64,000 bases of DNA from Mucilaginibacter sp. PPCGB 2223. GTDB taxonomy: Bacteria > Bacteroidota > Bacteroidia > Sphingobacteriales > Sphingobacteriaceae. Position numbers and translations under genes: made by a program. The notes beneath the pieces are model-generated. The model did not search any database. It had not been told where the DNA came from and saw only the letters and a program-made list of their open reading frames with translations. Positions 34,575 to 42,958 of this stretch are shown piece after piece (the stretch's first letter is position 1; each line of letters opens with the position of its first letter). The stretch covers positions 62,001 through 126,000 of the forward strand of contig NZ_MDJS01000005.1 of assembly GCF_001705515.1 (NCBI RefSeq), written 5' to 3'.

Positions 34575-37400
34575 TTACTTAACGGTAACTTTGCCGGTTT
34601 GATAACCCACCTTGCCGTTCATATCGCTACCCTGAACGATCACCGAATAATTGGCGGCTTTATCGGCAGCATAGAACGATACCGTGGCGTTGCCGTCTTT
34701 ATCTGTAACAAAACTTGGCATCCAGTGTATGGTCGAGCGCAGGTCGGCATATTTATGCGGGGCCCCTTTTACCGGGTAGCGTGGCGTATAGAACTGTTTC
34801 GGAAAGGTTAACGCTACAGGCCTGTAAATATAAATGCTGGTGGCCCGCTGCAGGTTCGGCCCGCTGCCGGCTCGAGTCGTTATCTCGAGATAGGCATAAT
34901 CGGCACCTACGGGCCCGGCCGCTGTAGCCGCCAGCAGGTCATCAGTAGTTAAATTGGCTTCGTTGTAGAGCGCGTTGGCCCGCGAGCTGTACAGCACTTC
35001 GATACCTAACACATCTTCGGCGGATATATAATCCAGGTATTGTTTGTGAAACTCGTAGTGCTCATTAGCTATCCCCGTAGTTGGTTCATAAAAACGATCG
35101 ACATCAACACCGTCGAACACAAAGTGTACGCGCTTGTCGTTAATAAAATAGGTCAGGTTGGTTTGTTTGGTGCTGTCTTTATAAAAACCTGTGCGGAAAC
35201 CTTTTACCTTGCTGGTAATCACATCAAGTAAACTCGCTTTACCGGCATTAACCATTTCCTCCTCGGTAATCACCTGGTCGGAGTTGCCCGCGCCGTTCAG
35301 GTTTTGCGAACCCCGGATGGCGGCCCTGTCGTGAATATTAACCGCGTTTAAAACCCTGCCTGTTGTTCCGTACTGTGCTTTATCCAGTTCAACCTGGTAT
35401 TTTTTGTTCGAACGGATATAGTTTAAGATAGTGCTGTCGGTATTGACGTTCCATGGTTTCAGACTAACCGGGTTGGGCGAATTGATCGCGATATGGCTTT
35501 GATCGTCGACCGAGACTCCGCCGTTAACCGTTTTGCCATGGGCATTCCGTGCCGAAAGCACATAGGTTACGCTATCTATCGGCGGGATACGGGTAAACAC
35601 AAACTTGCCTTGCGCGTTGGTAGTGGTATCCCTGATGAAATGCTGTTTGCCTGTAGCCAGCAACAACACATTCGAGTTAACCATCGGTTTATTGAACAGG
35701 TTGGTAACAGAGCCTTTTACTTCAAAACTCTTCTCAGCTTCGAAGGTTGGTTTGACCGGCTGATCGATCTTTTTCAAATCGTAACCTACCCATCCCTGGG
35801 TGAGTAACAGGGCATCAAGCGCGTGCCAGGCTTCGTCGGTTTCCTGCAGGTAATAGGCAGGGTCTTCAACATAACCTTTCAGATCGGCCGAAAGCAGCAT
35901 GCGCGAAGTAATATTATCAGCGTACTCGTCCTGCTTAACCTGCGAATCATCTGTTACGGCCATTGAGAAGCTGCCGCGAACGGGTTTGCCGGTTTCGTCG
36001 ACCACGTTCACATGCACAGGTACGCTGTCGCGGGCAGCATAGCTCGAAGCATCGCTTTTTACGGCTATCTTTAAATTGTCGTGATGATCAATATAGGTCA
36101 GCCTTTCGCTCACAGGTTGATTGTTCACATTCACCAGCATTAAATGCGCAATGCCGGTTGGGAACAAGTTTTTGGCGATGGTTACTTTAAACGAACTGCT
36201 GTTGAGGCCGAACGATGCGCCGTAACATACTACATTGCGCGCCATGCCAATCAGATTGTATTTATTGCCTTGCCCTGCGATATCTGCTGTTGCATAAACA
36301 TTAACCACTATGCTGTCGGCGGTGCGGTTATTTTTTACTCTTAAGATCACGCCCGAACGGGCCAGGGCAGGCAACTGGACAGTTTTTTGATCGCCGTTGG
36401 CAAGCGTTACTTTGGCGGTATAGGTTTTGCCTTCCTGCGGAGCGATATCAAACGTGCCCATACCATATTTAAAGGTGGTTAAACGCGCCACTTCAATTCC
36501 GTCATTATCAAACACCGACCCCTGCAGGTCGACACCCTTGCCGTCTTCGCCTATGGCTTTAAAGCCAACACGCGCAGGCAGGCCGGCTATCAGGTGGCCG
36601 CTCTCGGGCATAAACTGCAGGTCGATATCCTGCGGGCGGTTCACGCTGATCGGGATGAGCGCTGTACGTTTAGTATCTAATTTATCCTGCGCTATAATAC
36701 TCAGGTTTTTCAGCGTGGTTTGAGGCGGCAGGCTGAAGTCGACATCCATCGAGCCGTCGGCAGCAGTTTGAGCCGCGTTGCGGAACAATACTTTTTTACC
36801 GTTCAGCACTTTCATCTGCATAGTACGCAGGCCTGCCGTTTGCCCGTCGAGGCTGTTGAACTGCATGGCCACTTTCACATTGTCCTTCCCGGCAACGCTG
36901 GTAATGGCAGGCTTCAGGTTAACCATCCAGGTGTCGTACCCTTCGTTATTGATATAAAATGTTTGTTTGAAAAAGTAATCATCGCCAAAATTGCGCATCC
37001 AGTTGGTGTAGGCCCTAACAGTATACGAGCCTTCGTGCACATACATGCCGCTTAACGCGATGTTGCCCCAGGTAATGCCGATAGCTACCGGGAACACAAA
37101 TCGTTTTACAACAGCGTTGCTATCATTCACAAGTTCCACGTATAAGCGGTTGCTTTGTTGCGAATAGCCGATGGCCTGGTTCATCAGGTAACCTTTAAAC
37201 CAGATGGTATCACCGATAGAATAATAGGGCTTATCGAAATGCAGGTACAGTTTTTCGACCGGCAAGGCGTCGTTATAAGCGTTGATCTTGCCGACCAGGT
37301 TATTGATGCTTCCGGGAGCTGGCTGCGATTGCGCCATAGCCATCATACCGGCGAAGTTGAGCAGTATAAGCAGCTTAAAGGTTAGGATTTTGTGGTGCAT
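34575..37400 (-). CDS. Large periplasmic MG2-like / plug-domain protein without a beta-barrel
   Basis: 941 residues with a signal peptide ending near MAMAQ. The block EKLYLHFDKPYYSIGDTIWFKGYL is typical of macroglobulin-like MG2 proteins of Bacteroidota. About residues 230-560 contain further beta-sandwich modules. A regulatory-like domain (EVKGSVTNLFNKPMVNSNV) and then a TonB-plug-like stretch (VITEEEMVNAGKASLLDVI, YINDKRVHF-type) follow. The chain ends in another beta-sandwich (DKDGNATVSFYAAD), so no transmembrane barrel follows the plug. Such proteins may act as outer-membrane accessory receptors or anti-protease-like modules; the function is unknown. It lies within the pectin locus, between kduD and the GH43 gene. 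Confidence 0.75.
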   Translation of the reverse strand: MHHKILTFKLLILLNFAGMMAMAQSQPAPGSINNLVGKINAYNDALPVEKLYLHFDKPYYSIGDTIWFKGYLMNQAIGYSQQSNRLYVELVNDSNAVVKRFVFPVAIGITWGNIALSGMYVHEGSYTVRAYTNWMRNFGDDYFFKQTFYINNEGYDTWMVNLKPAITSVAGKDNVKVAMQFNSLDGQTAGLRTMQMKVLNGKKVLFRNAAQTAADGSMDVDFSLPPQTTLKNLSIIAQDKLDTKRTALIPISVNRPQDIDLQFMPESGHLIAGLPARVGFKAIGEDGKGVDLQGSVFDNDGIEVARLTTFKYGMGTFDIAPQEGKTYTAKVTLANGDQKTVQLPALARSGVILRVKNNRTADSIVVNVYATADIAGQGNKYNLIGMARNVVCYGASFGLNSSSFKVTIAKNLFPTGIAHLMLVNVNNQPVSERLTYIDHHDNLKIAVKSDASSYAARDSVPVHVNVVDETGKPVRGSFSMAVTDDSQVKQDEYADNITSRMLLSADLKGYVEDPAYYLQETDEAWHALDALLLTQGWVGYDLKKIDQPVKPTFEAEKSFEVKGSVTNLFNKPMVNSNVLLLATGKQHFIRDTTTNAQGKFVFTRIPPIDSVTYVLSARNAHGKTVNGGVSVDDQSHIAINSPNPVSLKPWNVNTDSTILNYIRSNKKYQVELDKAQYGTTGRVLNAVNIHDRAAIRGSQNLNGAGNSDQVITEEEMVNAGKASLLDVITSKVKGFRTGFYKDSTKQTNLTYFINDKRVHFVFDGVDVDRFYEPTTGIANEHYEFHKQYLDYISAEDVLGIEVLYSSRANALYNEANLTTDDLLAATAAGPVGADYAYLEITTRAGSGPNLQRATSIYIYRPVALTFPKQFYTPRYPVKGAPHKYADLRSTIHWMPSFVTDKDGNATVSFYAADKAANYSVIVQGSDMNGKVGYQTGKVTVK

Positions 37401-37546
37401 GTTAGTTCAAAAGATAGGTATAGTCGTGCTTTGACTAAAATATAGTCAAGAGGTTTATTTACAGATGCTAATATTCTGATTTATTTATGAAATTAAATAT
37501 CATTAATATTCAATTCATTAAGCCCCGTTTACACTTAAAGTAACAT

Positions 37547-37660
37547 TTATTTTACCGGCAGCGGTGCGCCGATAATATTCATTTCGTTAGGCCAGGCTTC
37601 GCCAAGTTCGGTCCACAGTTGCGTCGAAGCAAGGTTATTGCGCAAAGCGTACCATGGGTA
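37547..37660 (-). pseudogene. Orphan C-terminal coding fragment
   Basis: One minus-strand frame reads WYALRNNLASTQLWTELGEA then WPNEMNIIGAPLPVK and stops at 37547. It looks like a genuine protein end (no low complexity, natural codon use), but upstream the frame runs into repeat DNA and the tail of the GH43 gene in another frame. No start codon fits. I read it as the remnant of a deleted gene and do not recognise the family. The 146 bp between it and the 941-residue gene's start hold no other gene. Confidence 0.4.
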
Positions 37661-37683
37661 CCATGAGGAAAAGCAAGCCCTTC

Positions 37684-39351
37684 CTACCGGGGAGGGTCGG
37701 GTGGGGCTACCGGCTCCACCCTGAACCAATCAAAATCTGCATATCCCGAATCGTTTATCTGGGTAGTGCGGGTACAGAAGACACCAACCCTGGCGCCAAT
37801 CCAGCGGCCAACCTCGGCTTTAAACTCCGTGCCTGCATCGGTAAACGTTGTTCCGTCCAAACTATAGCTAAATCTGCATACCGCTCCTGCTGTTACTTTT
37901 ACACGCAGGTATACCGTCGGCTCTGCCATTTTCAGCAGGGTTTCTTCTTTTTCCTTATTTCCTTTCACAGCATCTTTGCAATCAATATAAGTGAGATATA
38001 TCCCATCTTTTTTATAATGCATGGTCAGGCCTGCATAACTGAACCCCATCATTACCAAACCGGCTTTTTCATCCAGTTTGATGTTGGGCTTAAAGGTCAT
38101 TTTGGTGGTGGCCATAAATTCATCGGCAGGTGTTTTCTGCAGCAGTACATTCGGCGCCTCCCACAAATTTTTAACCGTGTCGGCAGACTTGTACGAGAAC
38201 AACCTTAAATAACCTGCGTTAGTGGTAGCCAGCCAGGTTGATTTGGGGTTGGCCATCCATTGCCATTGTTTACCCAGCTCCACGGTGTTAAACTCATCGC
38301 TTTCGGCAGGGGTTTCTATCGGGTAAACCTTCCCTACATTGGGTTTTTTATACGTCGTTACCGGCTCTCCTTTGCCCGTATGGTTCGGATCGGTACCGAT
38401 AACCGGCCAGTTATCCACCCATTTCATGGGCTGCAAATGTGTTACCCGGCCGTAGGGCCCTTTATCCTGGAAATGCAAAAACCAGTCTTCGCCGGTTTGG
38501 GTATCTACCCAGGCGCCCTGGTGCGGGCCGTTAATGCTCGTTTTACCCTGGTCCATCACCACTTTACGCTCGTAAGGGCCATAAATGTTTTTTGAGCGCA
38601 GCGCCAGTTGCCAGCCCGCAGGCACGCCGCCTGCCGGGGCAAAAATGTAATAATAGCCATTGCGCTTATACAATTTCGGGCCCTCAACAGTCGGGTCGGT
38701 TTCGTGCCCGTCGTAAACCATTACACCTTCGTCGATTACTTTGGTGCCTGCGCTGTTCAGCTTGTTAATGGTGATGATGCTTTTGATGCCCGCGCGGCTG
38801 CCTGCCCATCCATGTACCAGGTAAACGGTACCGTCGTCGTCCCACAGCGGGCAGGGATCAATTAGCCCCGAACCGCCGGCAACCAATACCGGTTCGCTCC
38901 AGGGGCCGGCAGGGCTCTTAGCTTTCAGCACGTAAATACCATAATCGGGATCGGGGTAATAGATATAAAACTCGCCGTTGTGAAAACGGATGGCCGGCGC
39001 CCAAACGCCATCGCCATGCTGCGGTTTCGAAAAATGATCGTACGGCGGCTGGCGAAACAGGGCATGGCCGATGATGCGCCAGTTCACCAGGTCGTTCGAG
39101 TGCAGGATAGGTAAGCCCGGCATATCCTCAAAGCTTGACGACACTAAGTAAAAATCGTTGCCCACGCGTATGGCATCCGGGTCGGAATAATCGGCGTTCA
39201 ATACCGGGTTTTTGTAAGTGCCGTTACCCTGGTCGGCCACCCAAACTTTGGATATGTACCTGTTTGATGACGCGGGCGCCGGGCTAATATTTTTTTGCGC
39301 TAAGGCGTTCATAGTAAGCAGCAAACAAACTGCCGCTACGGTATTTTTCAT
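37684..39351 (-). CDS. GH43-family glycoside hydrolase with C-terminal beta-sandwich
   Basis: 555 residues with signal peptide (MKNTVAAVCLLLTMNALAQ). The five-bladed propeller begins YKNPVLNADYSDPDAIRVG, with the catalytic-base Asp in the YSDPD motif; SGLIDPCPLWDDDGTVYLVHGW and DPTVEGPKLYKRNGYYYIF carry the modulating Asp and acid Glu blocks. A C-terminal concanavalin-like domain spans about residues 360-545. Likely an arabinofuranosidase, xylosidase or galactosidase acting on pectin side chains. The last residues after FDWFRVE (PVAPPDPPR) read through an intergenic GC-rich word, so the present stop may have been created by repeat DNA. Last gene of the susC-led cluster. Confidence 0.9.
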   Translation of the reverse strand: MKNTVAAVCLLLTMNALAQKNISPAPASSNRYISKVWVADQGNGTYKNPVLNADYSDPDAIRVGNDFYLVSSSFEDMPGLPILHSNDLVNWRIIGHALFRQPPYDHFSKPQHGDGVWAPAIRFHNGEFYIYYPDPDYGIYVLKAKSPAGPWSEPVLVAGGSGLIDPCPLWDDDGTVYLVHGWAGSRAGIKSIITINKLNSAGTKVIDEGVMVYDGHETDPTVEGPKLYKRNGYYYIFAPAGGVPAGWQLALRSKNIYGPYERKVVMDQGKTSINGPHQGAWVDTQTGEDWFLHFQDKGPYGRVTHLQPMKWVDNWPVIGTDPNHTGKGEPVTTYKKPNVGKVYPIETPAESDEFNTVELGKQWQWMANPKSTWLATTNAGYLRLFSYKSADTVKNLWEAPNVLLQKTPADEFMATTKMTFKPNIKLDEKAGLVMMGFSYAGLTMHYKKDGIYLTYIDCKDAVKGNKEKEETLLKMAEPTVYLRVKVTAGAVCRFSYSLDGTTFTDAGTEFKAEVGRWIGARVGVFCTRTTQINDSGYADFDWFRVEPVAPPDPPR

Positions 39352-39406
39352 AAACGGTTTATATTTAGTGTCAGGTCTGCAATAATAAAAGCTATAATGC
39401 AGGGGG

Positions 39407-40408
39407 TTAAGGGGCTACCGGATCCCAGGCATCCCTGCCTGCAAAAATATTGACAAGCGTATATTCCTTAGCTTCCTTATCCGTTAACTGGTGCGACCAT
39501 GCCACCCTCGCTTTGGGGTTAGCACCCGGCCCGGTGCTTTTGTACTCGGCATAGTAGGCGGTTTTATCCTTATCCAAAAACATGTTATCGCCTTTCCAGG
39601 GGTTCCAGCCTTCGGGCAGTATCTGGCTGCCTAATTCGCAGCGGATGTATACCGTTTTGGCGTACGATCGCCATGGCCTGCCCAGGTAAGCTTTGTGCAC
39701 CGAAGTATCGGCAACGATCTTACAATCAAACAATACGTAGCCGAATTTTTGACGCTGCGTAGTAGATGCCGCAGTAGTGAACGAGCTGATCAGGTTTTTG
39801 ATGGTGCAGTTTTGGAACACACAGGTAGCCTCGCCAAAAATAAAATCGGTGGTGCCTTCGATGTAGCAATCTTTATAGTACTGGCGGCTCGCTTCGTTCG
39901 ATACATACAACGTATCCTGGTTACCCAGTATACGGCAGTTTTCGATCACGCAACGGTCGCCCTCCACGTGCAGGGCAACAGCCTGGCCGACACGCCCGGC
40001 AGTATTTTCGATGGTCAGGTTTTTGGCTATGAAATCATTACCCTGTACCAAAACCGTATAGGAGTTAAACGTGGTGAATTTATCCTTGCCGAACATATCC
40101 TTACCGCCGGGAATAGCCTTACCCGAGTAATCGTTATTGGTGATGATGGTGTTCGCTTTATCCTCACCCAACAAGGTGATCTGGGTTTTCCAGGTCGGTA
40201 CCACCAGCTTTTCGTGGTAGATACCTTTTTTAATATGGATAATTACCCGCTGGCCAAAATCACGCACCGAGTTTACCGCTTCCTGGATGGTTTTGTAATT
40301 GCCGCTGCCATCCGGCGCTACCGTAATATCCTTAGGATAAACCGGACCCTGTGCTTTAACCTGCACAATCAGTAGGGCAGAAAACAGGAATAGTGCTAAA
40401 TGTTTCAT
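39407..40408 (-). CDS. Pectin methylesterase (carbohydrate esterase family 8)
   Basis: 333 residues with signal peptide (MKHLALFLFSALLIVQVKAQ). Beta-helix enzyme with all family motifs: GQAVAL (Gln142), LGNQDTLY (Gln164, Asp165), GTTDFIFG (Asp188) and YLGRPWR (Arg244, Trp246). It removes methyl esters from galacturonan, making it accessible to the GH28 enzymes. It lies 2 nt after the GH28 gene in the same operon. Confidence 0.95.
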   Translation of the reverse strand: MKHLALFLFSALLIVQVKAQGPVYPKDITVAPDGSGNYKTIQEAVNSVRDFGQRVIIHIKKGIYHEKLVVPTWKTQITLLGEDKANTIITNNDYSGKAIPGGKDMFGKDKFTTFNSYTVLVQGNDFIAKNLTIENTAGRVGQAVALHVEGDRCVIENCRILGNQDTLYVSNEASRQYYKDCYIEGTTDFIFGEATCVFQNCTIKNLISSFTTAASTTQRQKFGYVLFDCKIVADTSVHKAYLGRPWRSYAKTVYIRCELGSQILPEGWNPWKGDNMFLDKDKTAYYAEYKSTGPGANPKARVAWSHQLTDKEAKEYTLVNIFAGRDAWDPVAP

Positions 40409-40410
40409 CG

Positions 40411-42063
40411 TTATTTAATGCCCTCCAATACTTTGCTTTCGGCACCAAAGTTAAAAGTGGCTTGTGTTTTTGAGCGGCCGGTATCGGTGTTCTGCAATGC
40501 GATGTGTGCCGAACGCTCGCCGTTGATGCTCATAAACACATCGGTAGGCGTAAAGCTGCGGATCCCATCAAAAGTGAGCGTATTGCTGTTTTCGATGTAG
40601 ATGAGCTGTTTACTATCGGTCACGTTCATCGTAATGTTCTTCAGGCTGATATCCTGCGCTTCGATGAACTCTGCGCCGCGGGTGGTTTTAAACACCATGT
40701 TTTCGAGGTGAATGCCTTTGATGCTCATTTCGGGTAGCCCCCTTACAAAAATGGCTTCCTTAGCGCCGTTGCAGGAGATATTACTTACGTAAAAATTGCG
40801 AAATTGCGGTGTACCCTCGTTAACCGGCGGAAAATCCTTCAAACCGAGCGTCGAGCCGGCTTTGCTCATGTAGTACATATCAAACAAAATGGCTTCGTTT
40901 ACGATGTTACGCATCGCGATGTTTTTGATATAGATGTCTTCTACAATACCGCCACGGCCGCGGACAGTTTTAAAACGCAGGCCAATGTCTGTACCGATAA
41001 AGGTACAGTCGGTCACGAAGATATTGCGCGCGCCGCCGCTCATCTCACTGCCGATCACGAAGCCGCCATGGGCCCGGTAAACCACGTTGTTACGAATCAC
41101 CACGTTCTCTGTCGGTTTGCCGCGTTTGCGGCCGTCTTCATCCCGGCCCGATTTGATGCAGATACCATCGTCACCGGCGTCAAAAGTGCTGCCCTCAACC
41201 AATACGTTCTTACACGATTCGATATCGATACCATCGCCGTTTTGCGCATTCCAGGGATTTTTTACATGTACATCCTGCAGGGTCATGTCTTCGCAAAGTA
41301 AGGTGTGCAGGCACCAGTTAGGCGAGTTCTCGAAGGTGGCGTCCTTCAGCCAAACCTTTTTGCAATTGGTTAATACGAGCATGTTGGGGCGGAAGAAATC
41401 TTTATACTCGGCATAGTCGCTGAGCGATTTGCCGGGTTGTATCGTACTCACATCCTTTACTTTCATCCCTTTTAAATAACTTTCGGATGGCAGCCAGCTC
41501 CTTCCGTCTTCGCTTACCACACCGCCCGATGCAACCAGCGCTTTCCATTCCGATTCGGTCAAACGGTCCTTGCCGATAGCGCGCCAAACACCGCCGTTCC
41601 CGTCAAAGATCCCGGCACCGGTAACGGCCACATTAACCAGGTCGGTACCCGATATCGGCGACTCGTTACGAACAGCCGGGTGCCCTTCGTAATTACCTTT
41701 TACCAAAGCGTACTGGCTTTTATCATCGGTAAATAAAACCAATGCAGCTCTGTCGGCATGCAGGTTTACATTGCTTTTTAAAACGATGGGCCCGGTTAAC
41801 CATAAACCCTGCGGTATCAGCACTACACCGCCGCCTTTGGCGCTGCAGGCTAAAATGGCATCGTTAATGGCACGGGTATTCAGGGTAATACCATCGGCTA
41901 CGGCGCCGTACTTTTTAATGTTGAAGGTGTCTTTTTTAAACACTGGCATTGCGGCCTTGGGCAGGTTGCTCCACGAATATTTTGCAGGTGCTTTTTGTGC
42001 CGATGCCTGTAGTATGCCCAGGCTGATCAGCAATGCGAAGGGGATAGATCTTGAGAATCTCAT
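40411..42063 (-). CDS. GH28 polygalacturonase-type glycoside hydrolase (second copy)
   Basis: 550 residues with signal peptide (MRFSRSIPFALLISLGILQA). Catalytic motifs: NGD with Asp277, DDG with Asp298/Asp299, HGG with His332 and RFK with Arg363/Lys365. It has the same architecture as the enzyme at 30893-32533 but differs enough to be an old duplication; the two may cut different parts of pectin (exo versus endo, or rhamnogalacturonan). It lies 24 nt after the acetylesterase gene and 2 nt before the pectin methylesterase gene. Confidence 0.94.
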   Translation of the reverse strand: MRFSRSIPFALLISLGILQASAQKAPAKYSWSNLPKAAMPVFKKDTFNIKKYGAVADGITLNTRAINDAILACSAKGGGVVLIPQGLWLTGPIVLKSNVNLHADRAALVLFTDDKSQYALVKGNYEGHPAVRNESPISGTDLVNVAVTGAGIFDGNGGVWRAIGKDRLTESEWKALVASGGVVSEDGRSWLPSESYLKGMKVKDVSTIQPGKSLSDYAEYKDFFRPNMLVLTNCKKVWLKDATFENSPNWCLHTLLCEDMTLQDVHVKNPWNAQNGDGIDIESCKNVLVEGSTFDAGDDGICIKSGRDEDGRKRGKPTENVVIRNNVVYRAHGGFVIGSEMSGGARNIFVTDCTFIGTDIGLRFKTVRGRGGIVEDIYIKNIAMRNIVNEAILFDMYYMSKAGSTLGLKDFPPVNEGTPQFRNFYVSNISCNGAKEAIFVRGLPEMSIKGIHLENMVFKTTRGAEFIEAQDISLKNITMNVTDSKQLIYIENSNTLTFDGIRSFTPTDVFMSINGERSAHIALQNTDTGRSKTQATFNFGAESKVLEGIK

Positions 42064-42087
42064 TTTATTATTAATAGGTTATGTTAA

Positions 42088-42873
42088 TCATTTTGCCGCA
42101 GGTGCTACAGTCGGTGCGTTTGCCCCTTTAACTATCCTGTTGGCCAGGTCTAATTTCAATGTGCGGATATCTGCCAGTACGATCTGGGCTACTTTACGTG
42201 CACCTAACTCGTTAAAGTGCGTATCGTCCATCTTACCATCCGGGTAGTTCGGGTTTTCGCCTGGCGCAAGGTGGTTAAACAGCATTTTAGAGTTCTCCAC
42301 ACCATATTTTTGCAACACGGCCTGCCACTCCTTATCCAGATCGATCATAGGTACGTTTTGTTCTTTGGCTACCTGGCGCACCAGTTCCGAATACGTATCG
42401 TGCGTGCCCTGCACATTGCCCGATGCATCGAACTTACGGCGGGCAACCGGGGTTAACAAAACCGGGACACCTTTCTTATTGCGCGTTTCGGTAATGAATT
42501 TTACCAGGTTGGCTTTAAACTCTGCTTCAGGCGTATAGGTTTTTTTGGTTGGGACCTCGTCATTATGCCCGAATTGAATGAACACATAATCGCCTTCTTT
42601 CAGGTTCTTCTCTACATCTTCCCACCTTTTTTCGGCGATGAACGATTTGGTGCTGCGTCCGTTCTGCGCACGGTTATCAACAGTTACCGACTGATCGAAA
42701 AACCAACTGAAAGGCATGCCCCAGCCTGTTTCGGGATAGGTTTTAACCTGTTTATTGGCCATGGTCGAATCGCCGATGAGGTATACGGTTATCTTATTTT
42801 GCTGAACCAATGTGAACGACATTAAACCCAATAAGCCTATGGTGGTAATGGTTTTGAGGAGCGTAGCTTTCAT
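42088..42873 (-). CDS. Rhamnogalacturonan acetylesterase-like SGNH hydrolase (CE12)
   Basis: 261 residues with an N-terminal hydrophobic signal. SGNH blocks are clear: IGDSTMA (nucleophile Ser36), NGR (Gly72), FGHND (Asn104) and DDTHFNELGA (Asp217/His219 in the DxxH arrangement), followed by a short tail ending APAAK. CE12 enzymes remove acetyl groups from rhamnogalacturonan. It is the first enzyme gene after the susCD pair, behind a hairpin terminator. Confidence 0.9.
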   Translation of the reverse strand: MKATLLKTITTIGLLGLMSFTLVQQNKITVYLIGDSTMANKQVKTYPETGWGMPFSWFFDQSVTVDNRAQNGRSTKSFIAEKRWEDVEKNLKEGDYVFIQFGHNDEVPTKKTYTPEAEFKANLVKFITETRNKKGVPVLLTPVARRKFDASGNVQGTHDTYSELVRQVAKEQNVPMIDLDKEWQAVLQKYGVENSKMLFNHLAPGENPNYPDGKMDDTHFNELGARKVAQIVLADIRTLKLDLANRIVKGANAPTVAPAAK

Positions 42874-42911
42874 AGCGCAGTGTTCTGTTATTTCAAATTT
42901 AACAAATTAAA

Positions 42912-42935
42912 AAGGCCGCCTGTTTAAGCGGCCTT
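42912..42935 (-). terminator. Attenuator-like terminator between susD and the enzyme genes
   Basis: Perfect 8-bp arms AAGGCCGC/GCGGCCTT. On the minus strand the stem is followed by TTTTTAA, a rho-independent arrangement. Partial readthrough would give high susCD and lower enzyme mRNA. Confidence 0.7.
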
Positions 42936-42958
42936 AATATATTTACGTATTAAGCAAA

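Noticed and set aside
39695..40375. 226-residue open frame antisense to the pectin methylesterase gene
   Set aside because: Fully inside a gene with intact catalytic motifs on the other strand.
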